Part shown: one piece after another, positions 25,301 through 40,988 of the stretch
How positions within the stretch are numbered: the stretch's first letter is position 1
Layout: every line of letters begins with the position of its first letter
Source: Galaxea fascicularis
Taxonomy: Eukaryota > Cnidaria > Anthozoa > Scleractinia > Euphylliidae
Assembly: GCA_948470475.1 (NCBI GenBank)
Contig: OX419347.1
Span: 16,395,175 to 16,459,174 of the forward strand
Direction of reading: 5' to 3'
Length of the DNA stretch: 64,000 nucleotides
The notes under the pieces: model-generated
What the model saw: the letters and a program-made list of their open reading frames with translations, nothing else
Database searches by the model: none
What the model was told of the DNA's origin: nothing
Program-made: the position numbers and the translations under genes

Positions 25301-26581
25301 AAAAAAGAAAAAAAAAAACTCAGCCGGTACCGGCACCTTATACCAACTGAGCCCAGCACCCCGCACACCCGAGTGAATATCCTGTCATCCCCATGACAGT
25401 CAGTGAGGGAGAGATTTGTCGGCCCCTAAACCATTCGTGACAATCCCACTCCAAACGCGCAGCAAAGTACCGGTCCTACCTATCAAACTATGGATGAAAA
25501 ATTTCTATTTAAACCTTATGTAATTTTTAGTCATTTTGTCATCCATGTGGTGCGCATTGCCATTGCGCGCATGCGTATTGCCATTTTAACTTATCTAAAC
25601 GGAATAGAGAAGCTGATGCATGCTCATGCATAGTTAATAGGCAATTTTGGCGTGTTTTGCGTTGTAAGTAATGCGCTGGGTACAATATTTTGCCAGTAGG
25701 ACTGGATGACTCGACGCTTATGCAAAACATAGATGAAATAAGACTTGGCGGACTTGCATGCCGACTTTGCCAAGGAGTTACGTACCCAGAATTTATCTGG
25801 TGCGTCAACACGGAAATTTTGGATCAGCGGCACAAGCTGCCGTAAAATAGCTTATGTTCGGTCTGCTGAAAGAGTAAATAGGTAAATGGGGAAGAGAACT
25901 GAAAGACCTTGAACCGAGCTTTGCTGGAAATACAGACCACGGGCTCTAGGAGACTATTGTGCATTGGAAACGCCAAGACAGGGTCTTTTTGGTCTTTTTG
26001 GTGTTGTCCGAGGGCGCGTGATCAACGAAAAGAATTTTCCTTTAGCTTCCTTTGGTAGCAAGAACAAACGGTCATTTTCAGTGGTGAAAATCGAGAGCTC
26101 TGCTGAATTGATTGGGTACTAAAGTTAAGTTCCGACAACACGCTAAGCATTTGCAATTTGACAGTAACAACGCGGCGCATTTCCACTTTCTCTGAAATTC
26201 TTCAAGCGGTAGCGGTGCCGCACTGATTACAGTATATGGGTCCCTGGCGACCCGGCAGCCATTGCAGTAGAGTCTCATTTAGGCAAGGGTTCAAATAAAC
26301 TGCTGATGTATATATGTGGTTTATTACCCCTTTAAATCGCTACATCAAAATTGAAATTGTTATTTGTGATCTCCTACACAATTGTTATAGGACGATTCTG
26401 TCCTTAATTCTCGTCATAAAATTCGATGCGGATCATTCCAAGGCTTATGGGGGTTAAAGGTATGGAAACGGATACGTTACCCGTCAGTCCCTTGCAATTA
26501 TCGATGAAGGGAAGACTGTCTTGGTGAAGTTCAGTTGCAATGGCCTCGCGCGGGTTCTACGAGGAAACAAAAACAAGCTTG

Positions 26582-26614
<33 letters not shown>

Positions 26615-27895
26615 AAAAAAGAAAAAAAAAAACTCAGCCGGTACCGGCACCTTATACCAACTGAGCCCAGCACCCCGCACACCCGAGTGAATATCCTGTC
26701 ATCCCCATGACAGTCAGTGAGGGAGAGATTTGTCGGCCCCTAAACCATTCGTGACAATCCCACTCCAAACGCGCAGCAAAGTACCGGTCCTACCTATCAA
26801 ACTATGGATGAAAAATTTCTATTTAAACCTTATGTAATTTTTAGTCATTTTGTCATCCATGTGGTGCGCATTGCCATTGCGCGCATGCGTATTGCCATTT
26901 TAACTTATCTAAACGGAATAGAGAAGCTGATGCATGCTCATGCATAGTTAATAGGCAATTTTGGCGTGTTTTGCGTTGTAAGTAATGCGCTGGGTACAAT
27001 ATTTTGCCAGTAGGACTGGATGACTCGACGCTTATGCAAAACATAGATGAAATAAGACTTGGCGGACTTGCATGCCGACTTTGCCAAGGAGTTACGTACC
27101 CAGAATTTATCTGGTGCGTCAACACGGAAATTTTGGATCAGCGGCACAAGCTGCCGTAAAATAGCTTATGTTCGGTCTGCTGAAAGAGTAAATAGGTAAA
27201 TGGGGAAGAGAACTGAAAGACCTTGAACCGAGCTTTGCTGGAAATACAGACCACGGGCTCTAGGAGACTATTGTGCATTGGAAACGCCAAGACAGGGTCT
27301 TTTTGGTCTTTTTGGTGTTGTCCGAGGGCGCGTGATCAACGAAAAGAATTTTCCTTTAGCTTCCTTTGGTAGCAAGAACAAACGGTCATTTTCAGTGGTG
27401 AAAATCGAGAGCTCTGCTGAATTGATTGGGTACTAAAGTTAAGTTCCGACAACACGCTAAGCATTTGCAATTTGACAGTAACAACGCGGCGCATTTCCAC
27501 TTTCTCTGAAATTCTTCAAGCGGTAGCGGTGCCGCACTGATTACAGTATATGGGTCCCTGGCGACCCGGCAGCCATTGCAGTAGAGTCTCATTTAGGCAA
27601 GGGTTCAAATAAACTGCTGATGTATATATGTGGTTTATTACCCCTTTAAATCGCTACATCAAAATTGAAATTGTTATTTGTGATCTCCTACACAATTGTT
27701 ATAGGACGATTCTGTCCTTAATTCTCGTCATAAAATTCGATGCGGATCATTCCAAGGCTTATGGGGGTTAAAGGTATGGAAACGGATACGTTACCCGTCA
27801 GTCCCTTGCAATTATCGATGAAGGGAAGACTGTCTTGGTGAAGTTCAGTTGCAATGGCCTCGCGCGGGTTCTACGAGGAAACAAAAACAAGCTTG

Positions 27896-27928
<33 letters not shown>

Positions 27929-29206
27929 AAAAAAGAAAAAAAAAAACTCAGCCGGTACCGGCACCTTATACCAACTGAGCCCAGCACCCCGCACACCCGA
28001 GTGAATATCCTGTCATCCCCATGACAGTCAGTGAGGGAGAGATTTGTCGGCCCCTAAACCATTCGTGACAATCCCACTCCAAACGCGCAGCAAAGTACCG
28101 GTCCTACCTATCAAACTATGGATGAAAAATTTCTATTTAAACCTTATGTAATTTTTAGTCATTTTGTCATCCATGTGGTGCGCATTGCCATTGCGCGCAT
28201 GCGTATTGCCATTTTAACTTATCTAAACGGAATAGAGAAGCTGATGCATGCTCATGCATAGTTAATAGGCAATTTTGGCGTGTTTTGCGTTGTAAGTAAT
28301 GCGCTGGGTACAATATTTTGCCAGTAGGACTGGATGACTCGACGCTTATGCAAAACATAGATGAAATAAGACTTGGCGGACTTGCATGCCGACTTTGCCA
28401 AGGAGTTACGTACCCAGAATTTATCTGGTGCGTCAACACGGAAATTTTGGATCAGCGGCACAAGCTGCCGTAAAATAGCTTATGTTCGGTCTGCTGAAAG
28501 AGTAAATAGGTAAATGGGGAAGAGAACTGAAAGACCTTGAACCGAGCTTTGCTGGAAATACAGACCACGGGCTCTAGGAGACTATTGTGCATTGGAAACG
28601 CCAAGACAGGGTCTTTTTGGTCTTTTTGGTGTTGTCCGAGGGCGCGTGATCAACGAAAAGAATTTTCCTTTAGCTTCCTTTGGTAGCAAGAACAAACGGT
28701 CATTTTCAGTGGTGAAAATCGAGAGCTCTGCTGAATTGATTGGGTACTAAAGTTAAGTTCCGACAACACGCTAAGCATTTGCAATTTGACAGTAACAACG
28801 CGGCGCATTTCCACTTTCTCTGAAATTCTTCAAGCGGTAGCGGTGCCGCACTGATTACAGTATATGGGTCCCTGGCGACCCGGCAGCCATTGCAGTAGAG
28901 TCTCATTTAGGCAAGGGTTCAAATAAACTGCTGATGTATATATGTGGTTTATTACCCCTTTAAATCGCTACATCAAAATTGAAATTGTTATTTGTGATCT
29001 CCTACACAATTGTTATAGGACGATTCTGTCCTTAATTCTCGTCATAAAATTCGATGCGGATCATTCCAAGGCTTATGGGGGTTAAAGGTATGGAAACGGA
29101 TACGTTACCCGTCAGTCCCTTGCAATTATCGATGAAGGGAAGACTGTCTTGGTGAAGTTCAGTTGCAATGGCCTCGCGCGGGTTCTACGAGGAAACAACA
29201 AGCTTG

Positions 29207-29239
<33 letters not shown>

Positions 29240-30520
29240 AAAAAAGAAAAAAAAAAACTCAGCCGGTACCGGCACCTTATACCAACTGAGCCCAGCACCC
29301 CGCACACCCGAGTGAATATCCTGTCATCCCCATGACAGTCAGTGAGGGAGAGATTTGTCGGCCCCTAAACCATTCGTGACAATCCCACTCCAAACGCGCA
29401 GCAAAGTACCGGTCCTACCTATCAAACTATGGATGAAAAATTTCTATTTAAACCTTATGTAATTTTTAGTCATTTTGTCATCCATGTGGTGCGCATTGCC
29501 ATTGCGCGCATGCGTATTGCCATTTTAACTTATCTAAACGGAATAGAGAAGCTGATGCATGCTCATGCATAGTTAATAGGCAATTTTGGCGTGTTTTGCG
29601 TTGTAAGTAATGCGCTGGGTACAATATTTTGCCAGTAGGACTGGATGACTCGACGCTTATGCAAAACATAGATGAAATAAGACTTGGCGGACTTGCATGC
29701 CGACTTTGCCAAGGAGTTACGTACCCAGAATTTATCTGGTGCGTCAACACGGAAATTTTGGATCAGCGGCACAAGCTGCCGTAAAATAGCTTATGTTCGG
29801 TCTGCTGAAAGAGTAAATAGGTAAATGGGGAAGAGAACTGAAAGACCTTGAACCGAGCTTTGCTGGAAATACAGACCACGGGCTCTAGGAGACTATTGTG
29901 CATTGGAAACGCCAAGACAGGGTCTTTTTGGTCTTTTTGGTGTTGTCCGAGGGCGCGTGATCAACGAAAAGAATTTTCCTTTAGCTTCCTTTGGTAGCAA
30001 GAACAAACGGTCATTTTCAGTGGTGAAAATCGAGAGCTCTGCTGAATTGATTGGGTACTAAAGTTAAGTTCCGACAACACGCTAAGCATTTGCAATTTGA
30101 CAGTAACAACGCGGCGCATTTCCACTTTCTCTGAAATTCTTCAAGCGGTAGCGGTGCCGCACTGATTACAGTATATGGGTCCCTGGCGACCCGGCAGCCA
30201 TTGCAGTAGAGTCTCATTTAGGCAAGGGTTCAAATAAACTGCTGATGTATATATGTGGTTTATTACCCCTTTAAATCGCTACATCAAAATTGAAATTGTT
30301 ATTTGTGATCTCCTACACAATTGTTATAGGACGATTCTGTCCTTAATTCTCGTCATAAAATTCGATGCGGATCATTCCAAGGCTTATGGGGGTTAAAGGT
30401 ATGGAAACGGATACGTTACCCGTCAGTCCCTTGCAATTATCGATGAAGGGAAGACTGTCTTGGTGAAGTTCAGTTGCAATGGCCTCGCGCGGGTTCTACG
30501 AGGAAACAAAAACAAGCTTG

Positions 30521-30568
<48 letters not shown>

Positions 30569-33500
30569 CTCAGCCGGTACCGGCACCTTATACCAACTGA
30601 GCCCAGCACCCCGCACACCCGAGTGAATATCCTGTCATCCCCATGACAGTCAGTGAGGGAGAGATTTGTCGGCCCCTAAACCATTCGTGACAATCCCACT
30701 CCAAACGCGCAGCAAAGTACCGGTCCTACCTATCAAACTATGGATGAAAAATTTCTATTTAAACCTTATGTAATTTTTAGTCATTTTGTCATCCATGTGG
30801 TGCGCATTGCCATTGCGCGCATGCGTATTGCCATTTTAACTTATCTAAACGGAATAGAGAAGCTGATGCATGCTCATGCATAGTTAATAGGCAATTTTGG
30901 CGTGTTTTGCGTTGTAAGTAATGCGCTGGGTACAATATTTTGCCAGTAGGACTGGATGACTCGACGCTTATGCAAAACATAGATGAAATAAGACTTGGCG
31001 GACTTGCATGCCGACTTTGCCAAGGAGTTACGTACCCAGAATTTATCTGGTGCGTCAACACGGAAATTTTGGATCAGCGGCACAAGCTGCCGTAAAATAG
31101 CTTATGTTCGGTCTGCTGAAAGAGTAAATAGGTAAATGGGGAAGAGAACTGAAAGACCTTGAACCGAGCTTTGCTGGAAATACAGACCACGGGCTCTAGG
31201 AGACTATTGTGCATTGGAAACGCCAAGACAGGGTCTTTTTGGTCTTTTTGGTGTTGTCCGAGGGCGCGTGATCAACGAAAAGAATTTTCCTTTAGCTTCC
31301 TTTGGTAGCAAGAACAAACGGTCATTTTCAGTGGTGAAAATCGAGAGCTCTGCTGAATTGATTGGGTACTAAAGTTAAGTTCCGACAACACGCTAAGCAT
31401 TTGCAATTTGACAGTAACAACGCGGCGCATTTCCACTTTCTCTGAAATTCTTCAAGCGGTAGCGGTGCCGCACTGATTACAGTATATGGGTCCCTGGCGA
31501 CCCGGCAGCCATTGCAGTAGAGTCTCATTTAGGCAAGGGTTCAAATAAACTGCTGATGTATATATGTGGTTTATTACCCCTTTAAATCGCTACATCAAAA
31601 TTGAAATTGTTATTTGTGATCTCCTACACAATTGTTATAGGACGATTCTGTCCTTAATTCTCGTCATAAAATTCGATGCGGATCATTCCAAGGCTTATGG
31701 GGGTTAAAGGTATGGAAACGGATACGTTACCCGTCAGTCCCTTGCAATTATCGATGAAGGGAAGACTGTCTTGGTGAAGTTCAGTTGCAATGGCCTCGCG
31801 CGGGTTCTACGAGGAAACAAAAACAAGCTTGAAAAAAAAAAAAAAAAAAAAAAAAAACTCAGCCGGTACCGGCACCTTATACCAACTGAGCCCAGCACCC
31901 CGCACACCCGAGTGAATATCCTGTCATCCCCATGACAGTCAGTGAGGGAGAGATTTGTCGGCCCCTAAACCATTCGTGACAATCCCACTCCAAACGCGCA
32001 GCAAAGTACCGGTCCTACCTATCAAACTATGGATGAAAAATTTCTATTTAAACCTTATGTAATTTTTAGTCATTTTGTCATCCATGTGGTGCGCATTGCC
32101 ATTGCGCGCATGCGTATTGCCATTTTAACTTATCTAAACGGAATAGAGAAGCTGATGCATGCTCATGCATAGTTAATAGGCAATTTTGGCGTGTTTTGCG
32201 TTGTAAGTAATGCGCTGGGTACAATATTTTGCCAGTAGGACTGGATGACTCGACGCTTATGCAAAACATAGATGAAATAAGACTTGGCGGACTTGCATGC
32301 CGACTTTGCCAAGGAGTTACGTACCCAGAATTTATCTGGTGCGTCAACACGGAAATTTTGGATCAGCGGCACAAGCTGCCGTAAAATAGCTTATGTTCGG
32401 TCTGCTGAAAGAGTAAATAGGTAAATGGGGAAGAGAACTGAAAGACCTTGAACCGAGCTTTGCTGGAAATACAGACCACGGGCTCTAGGAGACTATTGTG
32501 CATTGGAAACGCCAAGACAGGGTCTTTTTGGTCTTTTTGGTGTTGTCCGAGGGCGCGTGATCAACGAAAAGAATTTTCCTTTAGCTTCCTTTGGTAGCAA
32601 GAACAAACGGTCATTTTCAGTGGTGAAAATCGAGAGCTCTGCTGAATTGATTGGGTACTAAAGTTAAGTTCCGACAACACGCTAAGCATTTGCAATTTGA
32701 CAGTAACAACGCGGCGCATTTCCACTTTCTCTGAAATTCTTCAAGCGGTAGCGGTGCCGCACTGATTACAGTATATGGGTCCCTGGCGACCCGGCAGCCA
32801 TTGCAGTAGAGTCTCATTTAGGCAAGGGTTCAAATAAACTGCTGATGTATATATGTGGTTTATTACCCCTTTAAATCGCTACATCAAAATTGAAATTGTT
32901 ATTTGTGATCTCCTACACAATTGTTATAGGACGATTCTGTCCTTAATTCTCGTCATAAAATTCGATGCGGATCATTCCAAGGCTTATGGGGGTTAAAGGT
33001 ATGGAAACGGATACGTTACCCGTCAGTCCCTTGCAATTATCGATGAAGGGAAGACTGTCTTGGTGAAGTTCAGTTGCAATGGCCTCGCGCGGGTTCTACG
33101 AGGAAACAAAAACAAGCTTGAAAAAAAAAAAAAAAAAAAAAAAAACTCAGCCGGTACCGGCACCTTATACCAACTGAGCCCAGCACCCCGCACACCCGAG
33201 TGAATATCCTGTCATCCCCATGACAGTCAGTGAGGGAGAGATTTGTCGGCCCCTAAACCATTCGTGACAATCCCACTCCAAACGCGCAGCAAAGTACCGG
33301 TCCTACCTATCAAACTATGGATGAAAAATTTCTATTTAAACCTTATGTAATTTTTAGTCATTTTGTCATCCATGTGGTGCGCATTGCCATTGCGCGCATG
33401 CGTATTGCCATTTTAACTTATCTAAACGGAATAGAGAAGCTGATGCATGCTCATGCATAGTTAATAGGCAATTTTGGCGTGTTTTGCGTTGTAAGTAATG

Positions 33501-34408
33501 CGCTGGGTACAATATTTTGCCAGTAGGACTGGATGACTCGACGCTTATGCAAAACATAGATGAAATAAGACTTGGCGGACTTGCATGCCGACTTTGCCAA
33601 GGAGTTACGTACCCAGAATTTATCTGGTGCGTCAACACGGAAATTTTGGATCAGCGGCACAAGCTGCCGTAAAATAGCTTATGTTCGGTCTGCTGAAAGA
33701 GTAAATAGGTAAATGGGGAAGAGAACTGAAAGACCTTGAACCGAGCTTTGCTGGAAATACAGACCACGGGCTCTAGGAGACTATTGTGCATTGGAAACGC
33801 CAAGACAGGGTCTTTTTGGTCTTTTTGGTGTTGTCCGAGGGCGCGTGATCAACGAAAAGAATTTTCCTTTAGCTTCCTTTGGTAGCAAGAACAAACGGTC
33901 ATTTTCAGTGGTGAAAATCGAGAGCTCTGCTGAATTGATTGGGTACTAAAGTTAAGTTCCGACAACACGCTAAGCATTTGCAATTTGACAGTAACAACGC
34001 GGCGCATTTCCACTTTCTCTGAAATTCTTCAAGCGGTAGCGGTGCCGCACTGATTACAGTATATGGGTCCCTGGCGACCCGGCAGCCATTGCAGTAGAGT
34101 CTCATTTAGGCAAGGGTTCAAATAAACTGCTGATGTATATATGTGGTTTATTACCCCTTTAAATCGCTACATCAAAATTGAAATTGTTATTTGTGATCTC
34201 CTACACAATTGTTATAGGACGATTCTGTCCTTAATTCTCGTCATAAAATTCGATGCGGATCATTCCAAGGCTTATGGGGGTTAAAGGTATGGAAACGGAT
34301 ACGTTACCCGTCAGTCCCTTGCAATTATCGATGAAGGGAAGACTGTCTTGGTGAAGTTCAGTTGCAATGGCCTCGCGCGGGTTCTACGAGGAAACAAAAA
34401 CAAGCTTG

Positions 34409-34442
<34 letters not shown>

Positions 34443-37012
34443 AAAAAAGAAAAAAAAAAACTCAGCCGGTACCGGCACCTTATACCAACTGAGCCCAGCA
34501 CCCCGCACACCCGAGTGAATATCCTGTCATCCCCATGACAGTCAGTGAGGGAGAGATTTGTCGGCCCCTAAACCATTCGTGACAATCCCACTCCAAACGC
34601 GCAGCAAAGTACCGGTCCTACCTATCAAACTATGGATGAAAAATTTCTATTTAAACCTTATGTAATTTTTAGTCATTTTGTCATCCATGTGGTGCGCATT
34701 GCCATTGCGCGCATGCGTATTGCCATTTTAACTTATCTAAACGGAATAGAGAAGCTGATGCATGCTCATGCATAGTTAATAGGCAATTTTGGCGTGTTTT
34801 GCGTTGTAAGTAATGCGCTGGGTACAATATTTTGCCAGTAGGACTGGATGACTCGACGCTTATGCAAAACATAGATGAAATAAGACTTGGCGGACTTGCA
34901 TGCCGACTTTGCCAAGGAGTTACGTACCCAGAATTTATCTGGTGCGTCAACACGGAAATTTTGGATCAGCGGCACAAGCTGCCGTAAAATAGCTTATGTT
35001 CGGTCTGCTGAAAGAGTAAATAGGTAAATGGGGAAGAGAACTGAAAGACCTTGAACCGAGCTTTGCTGGAAATACAGACCACGGGCTCTAGGAGACTATT
35101 GTGCATTGGAAACGCCAAGACAGGGTCTTTTTGGTCTTTTTGGTGTTGTCCGAGGGCGCGTGATCAACGAAAAGAATTTTCCTTTAGCTTCCTTTGGTAG
35201 CAAGAACAAACGGTCATTTTCAGTGGTGAAAATCGAGAGCTCTGCTGAATTGATTGGGTACTAAAGTTAAGTTCCGACAACACGCTAAGCATTTGCAATT
35301 TGACAGTAACAACGCGGCGCATTTCCACTTTCTCTGAAATTCTTCAAGCGGTAGCGGTGCCGCACTGATTACAGTATATGGGTCCCTGGCGACCCGGCAG
35401 CCATTGCAGTAGAGTCTCATTTAGGCAAGGGTTCAAATAAACTGCTGATGTATATATGTGGTTTATTACCCCTTTAAATCGCTACATCAAAATTGAAATT
35501 GTTATTTGTGATCTCCTACACAATTGTTATAGGACGATTCTGTCCTTAATTCTCGTCATAAAATTCGATGCGGATCATTCCAAGGCTTATGGGGGTTAAA
35601 GGTATGGAAACGGATACGTTACCCGTCAGTCCCTTGCAATTATCGATGAAGGGAAGACTGTCTTGGTGAAGTTCAGTTGCAATGGCCTCGCGCGGGTTCT
35701 ACGAGGAAACAAAAACAAGCTTGAAAAAAAAAAAAAAAAAAAAAAAAAACTCAGCCGGTACCGGCACCTTATACCAACTGAGCCCAGCACCCCGCACACC
35801 CGAGTGAATATCCTGTCATCCCCATGACAGTCAGTGAGGGAGAGATTTGTCGGCCCCTAAACCATTCGTGACAATCCCACTCCAAACGCGCAGCAAAGTA
35901 CCGGTCCTACCTATCAAACTATGGATGAAAAATTTCTATTTAAACCTTATGTAATTTTTAGTCATTTTGTCATCCATGTGGTGCGCATTGCCATTGCGCG
36001 CATGCGTATTGCCATTTTAACTTATCTAAACGGAATAGAGAAGCTGATGCATGCTCATGCATAGTTAATAGGCAATTTTGGCGTGTTTTGCGTTGTAAGT
36101 AATGCGCTGGGTACAATATTTTGCCAGTAGGACTGGATGACTCGACGCTTATGCAAAACATAGATGAAATAAGACTTGGCGGACTTGCATGCCGACTTTG
36201 CCAAGGAGTTACGTACCCAGAATTTATCTGGTGCGTCAACACGGAAATTTTGGATCAGCGGCACAAGCTGCCGTAAAATAGCTTATGTTCGGTCTGCTGA
36301 AAGAGTAAATAGGTAAATGGGGAAGAGAACTGAAAGACCTTGAACCGAGCTTTGCTGGAAATACAGACCACGGGCTCTAGGAGACTATTGTGCATTGGAA
36401 ACGCCAAGACAGGGTCTTTTTGGTCTTTTTGGTGTTGTCCGAGGGCGCGTGATCAACGAAAAGAATTTTCCTTTAGCTTCCTTTGGTAGCAAGAACAAAC
36501 GGTCATTTTCAGTGGTGAAAATCGAGAGCTCTGCTGAATTGATTGGGTACTAAAGTTAAGTTCCGACAACACGCTAAGCATTTGCAATTTGACAGTAACA
36601 ACGCGGCGCATTTCCACTTTCTCTGAAATTCTTCAAGCGGTAGCGGTGCCGCACTGATTACAGTATATGGGTCCCTGGCGACCCGGCAGCCATTGCAGTA
36701 GAGTCTCATTTAGGCAAGGGTTCAAATAAACTGCTGATGTATATATGTGGTTTATTACCCCTTTAAATCGCTACATCAAAATTGAAATTGTTATTTGTGA
36801 TCTCCTACACAATTGTTATAGGACGATTCTGTCCTTAATTCTCGTCATAAAATTCGATGCGGATCATTCCAAGGCTTATGGGGGTTAAAGGTATGGAAAC
36901 GGATACGTTACCCGTCAGTCCCTTGCAATTATCGATGAAGGGAAGACTGTCTTGGTGAAGTTCAGTTGCAATGGCCTCGCGCGGGTTCTACGAGGAAACA
37001 AAAACAAGCTTG

Positions 37013-37043
<31 letters not shown>

Positions 37044-38328
37044 AAGAAAAAAAGAAAAAAAAAAACTCAGCCGGTACCGGCACCTTATACCAACTGAGCC
37101 CAGCACCCCGCACACCCGATTGAATATCCTGTCATCCCCATGACAGTCAGTGAGGGAGAGATTTGTCGGCCCCTAAACCATTCGTGACAATCCCACTCCA
37201 AACGCGCAGCAAAGTACCGGTCCTACCTATCAAACTATGGATGAAAAATTTCTATTTAAACCTTATGTAATTTTTAGTCATTTTGTCATCCATGTGGTGC
37301 GCATTGCCATTGCGCGCATGCGTATTGCCATTTTAACTTATCTAAACGGAATAGAGAAGCTGATGCATGCTCATGCATAGTTAATAGGCAATTTTGGCGT
37401 GTTTTGCGTTGTAAGTAATGCGCTGGGTACAATATTTTGCCAGTAGGACTGGATGACTCGACGCTTATGCAAAACATAGATGAAATAAGACTTGGCGGAC
37501 TTGCATGCCGACTTTGCCAAGGAGTTACGTACCCAGAATTTATCTGGTGCGTCAACACGGAAATTTTGGATCAGCGGCACAAGCTGCCGTAAAATAGCTT
37601 ATGTTCGGTCTGCTGAAAGAGTAAATAGGTAAATGGGGAAGAGAACTGAAAGACCTTGAACCGAGCTTTGCTGGAAATACAGACCACGGGCTCTAGGAGA
37701 CTATTGTGCATTGGAAACGCCAAGACAGGGTCTTTTTGGTCTTTTTGGTGTTGTCCGAGGGCGCGTGATCAACGAAAAGAATTTTCCTTTAGCTTCCTTT
37801 GGTAGCAAGAACAAACGGTCATTTTCAGTGGTGAAAATCGAGAGCTCTGCTGAATTGATTGGGTACTAAAGTTAAGTTCCGACAACACGCTAAGCATTTG
37901 CAATTTGACAGTAACAACGCGGCGCATTTCCACTTTCTCTGAAATTCTTCAAGCGGTAGCGGTGCCGCACTGATTACAGTATATGGGTCCCTGGCGACCC
38001 GGCAGCCATTGCAGTAGAGTCTCATTTAGGCAAGGGTTCAAATAAACTGCTGATGTATATATGTGGTTTATTACCCCTTTAAATCGCTACATCAAAATTG
38101 AAATTGTTATTTGTGATCTCCTACACAATTGTTATAGGACGATTCTGTCCTTAATTCTCGTCATAAAATTCGATGCGGATCATTCCAAGGCTTATGGGGG
38201 TTAAAGGTATGGAAACGGATACGTTACCCGTCAGTCCCTTGCAATTATCGATGAAGGGAAGACTGTCTTGGTGAAGTTCAGTTGCAATGGCCTCGCGCGG
38301 GTTCTACGAGGAAACAAAAACAAGCTTG

Positions 38329-38359
<31 letters not shown>

Positions 38360-39641
38360 AAAAAAAGAAAACAAAAAACTCAGCCGGTACCGGCACCTTA
38401 TACCAACTGAGCCCAGCACCCCGCACACCCGAGTGAATATCCTGTCATCCCCATGACAGTCAGTGAGGGAGAGATTTGTCGGCCCCTAAACCATTCGTGA
38501 CAATCCCACTCCAAACGCGCAGCAAAGTACCGGTCCTACCTATCAAACTATGGATGAAAAATTTCTATTTAAACCTTATGTAATTTTTAGTCATTTTGTC
38601 ATCCATGTGGTGCGCATTGCCATTGCGCGCATGCGTATTGCCATTTTAACTTATCTAAACGGAATAGAGAAGCTGATGCATGCTCATGCATAGTTAATAG
38701 GCAATTTTGGCGTGTTTTGCGTTGTAAGTAATGCGCTGGGTACAATATTTTGCCAGTAGGACTGGATGACTCGACGCTTATGCAAAACATAGATGAAATA
38801 AGACTTGGCGGACTTGCATGCCGACTTTGCCAAGGAGTTACGTACCCAGAATTTATCTGGTGCGTCAACACGGAAATTTTGGATCAGCGGCACAAGCTGC
38901 CGTAAAATAGCTTATGTTCGGTCTGCTGAAAGAGTAAATAGGTAAATGGGGAAGAGAACTGAAAGACCTTGAACCGAGCTTTGCTGGAAATACAGACCAC
39001 GGGCTCTAGGAGACTATTGTGCATTGGAAACGCCAAGACAGGGTCTTTTTGGTCTTTTTGGTGTTGTCCGAGGGCGCGTGATCAACGAAAAGAATTTTCC
39101 TTTAGCTTCCTTTGGTAGCAAGAACAAACGGTCATTTTCAGTGGTGAAAATCGAGAGCTCTGCTGAATTGATTGGGTACTAAAGTTAAGTTCCGACAACA
39201 CGCTAAGCATTTGCAATTTGACAGTAACAACGCGGCGCATTTCCACTTTCTCTGAAATTCTTCAAGCGGTAGCGGTGCCGCACTGATTACAGTATATGGG
39301 TCCCTGGCGACCCGGCAGCCATTGCAGTAGAGTCTCATTTAGGCAAGGGTTCAAATAAACTGCTGATGTATATATGTGGTTTATTACCCCTTTAAATCGC
39401 TACATCAAAATTGAAATTGTTATTTGTGATCTCCTACACAATTGTTATAGGACGATTCTGTCCTTAATTCTCGTCATAAAATTCGATGCGGATCATTCCA
39501 AGGCTTATGGGGGTTAAAGGTATGGAAACGGATACGTTACCCGTCAGTCCCTTGCAATTATCGATGAAGGGAAGACTGTCTTGGTGAAGTTCAGTTGCAA
39601 TGGCCTCGCGCGGGTTCTACGAGGAAACAAAAACAAGCTTG

Positions 39642-39674
<33 letters not shown>

Positions 39675-40955
39675 AAAAAAGAAAAAAAAAAACTCAGCCG
39701 GTACCGGCACCTTATACCAACTGAGCCCAGCACCCCGCACACCCGAGTGAATATCCTGTCATCCCCATGACAGTCAGTGAGGGAGAGATTTGTCGGCCCC
39801 TAAACCATTCGTGACAATCCCACTCCAAACGCGCAGCAAAGTACCGGTCCTACCTATCAAACTATGGATGAAAAATTTCTATTTAAACCTTATGTAATTT
39901 TTAGTCATTTTGTCATCCATGTGGTGCGCATTGCCATTGCGCGCATGCGTATTGCCATTTTAACTTATCTAAACGGAATAGAGAAGCTGATGCATGCTCA
40001 TGCATAGTTAATAGGCAATTTTGGCGTGTTTTGCGTTGTAAGTAATGCGCTGGGTACAATATTTTGCCAGTAGGACTGGATGACTCGACGCTTATGCAAA
40101 ACATAGATGAAATAAGACTTGGCGGACTTGCATGCCGACTTTGCCAAGGAGTTACGTACCCAGAATTTATCTGGTGCGTCAACACGGAAATTTTGGATCA
40201 GCGGCACAAGCTGCCGTAAAATAGCTTATGTTCGGTCTGCTGAAAGAGTAAATAGGTAAATGGGGAAGAGAACTGAAAGACCTTGAACCGAGCTTTGCTG
40301 GAAATACAGACCACGGGCTCTAGGAGACTATTGTGCATTGGAAACGCCAAGACAGGGTCTTTTTGGTCTTTTTGGTGTTGTCCGAGGGCGCGTGATCAAC
40401 GAAAAGAATTTTCCTTTAGCTTCCTTTGGTAGCAAGAACAAACGGTCATTTTCAGTGGTGAAAATCGAGAGCTCTGCTGAATTGATTGGGTACTAAAGTT
40501 AAGTTCCGACAACACGCTAAGCATTTGCAATTTGACAGTAACAACGCGGCGCATTTCCACTTTCTCTGAAATTCTTCAAGCGGTAGCGGTGCCGCACTGA
40601 TTACAGTATATGGGTCCCTGGCGACCCGGCAGCCATTGCAGTAGAGTCTCATTTAGGCAAGGGTTCAAATAAACTGCTGATGTATATATGTGGTTTATTA
40701 CCCCTTTAAATCGCTACATCAAAATTGAAATTGTTATTTGTGATCTCCTACACAATTGTTATAGGACGATTCTGTCCTTAATTCTCGTCATAAAATTCGA
40801 TGCGGATCATTCCAAGGCTTATGGGGGTTAAAGGTATGGAAACGGATACGTTACCCGTCAGTCCCTTGCAATTATCGATGAAGGGAAGACTGTCTTGGTG
40901 AAGTTCAGTTGCAATGGCCTCGCGCGGGTTCTACGAGGAAACAAAAACAAGCTTG

Positions 40956-40988
<33 letters not shown>

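Larger units (their letters stand above)
12593..28360 (+). repeat. Run of 12 indistinguishable units
   Basis: Units 1-12 all have exactly 1314-bp spacing, and the A-tract pattern A31-G-A7-G-A11 was the same in every unit I compared. Unit 13 keeps that tract but lacks 3 bp beside it (near 29,197). To the right the tracts become variable. This block is therefore either the youngest amplification or a consensus-smoothed part of the assembly. Confidence 0.75.

Noticed and set aside
34311..38456. Frames rich in Phe or Lys crossing the A/T tract (also in other units)
   Set aside because: Artefacts of reading through the homopolymer. They appear or vanish with tract length modulo 3.
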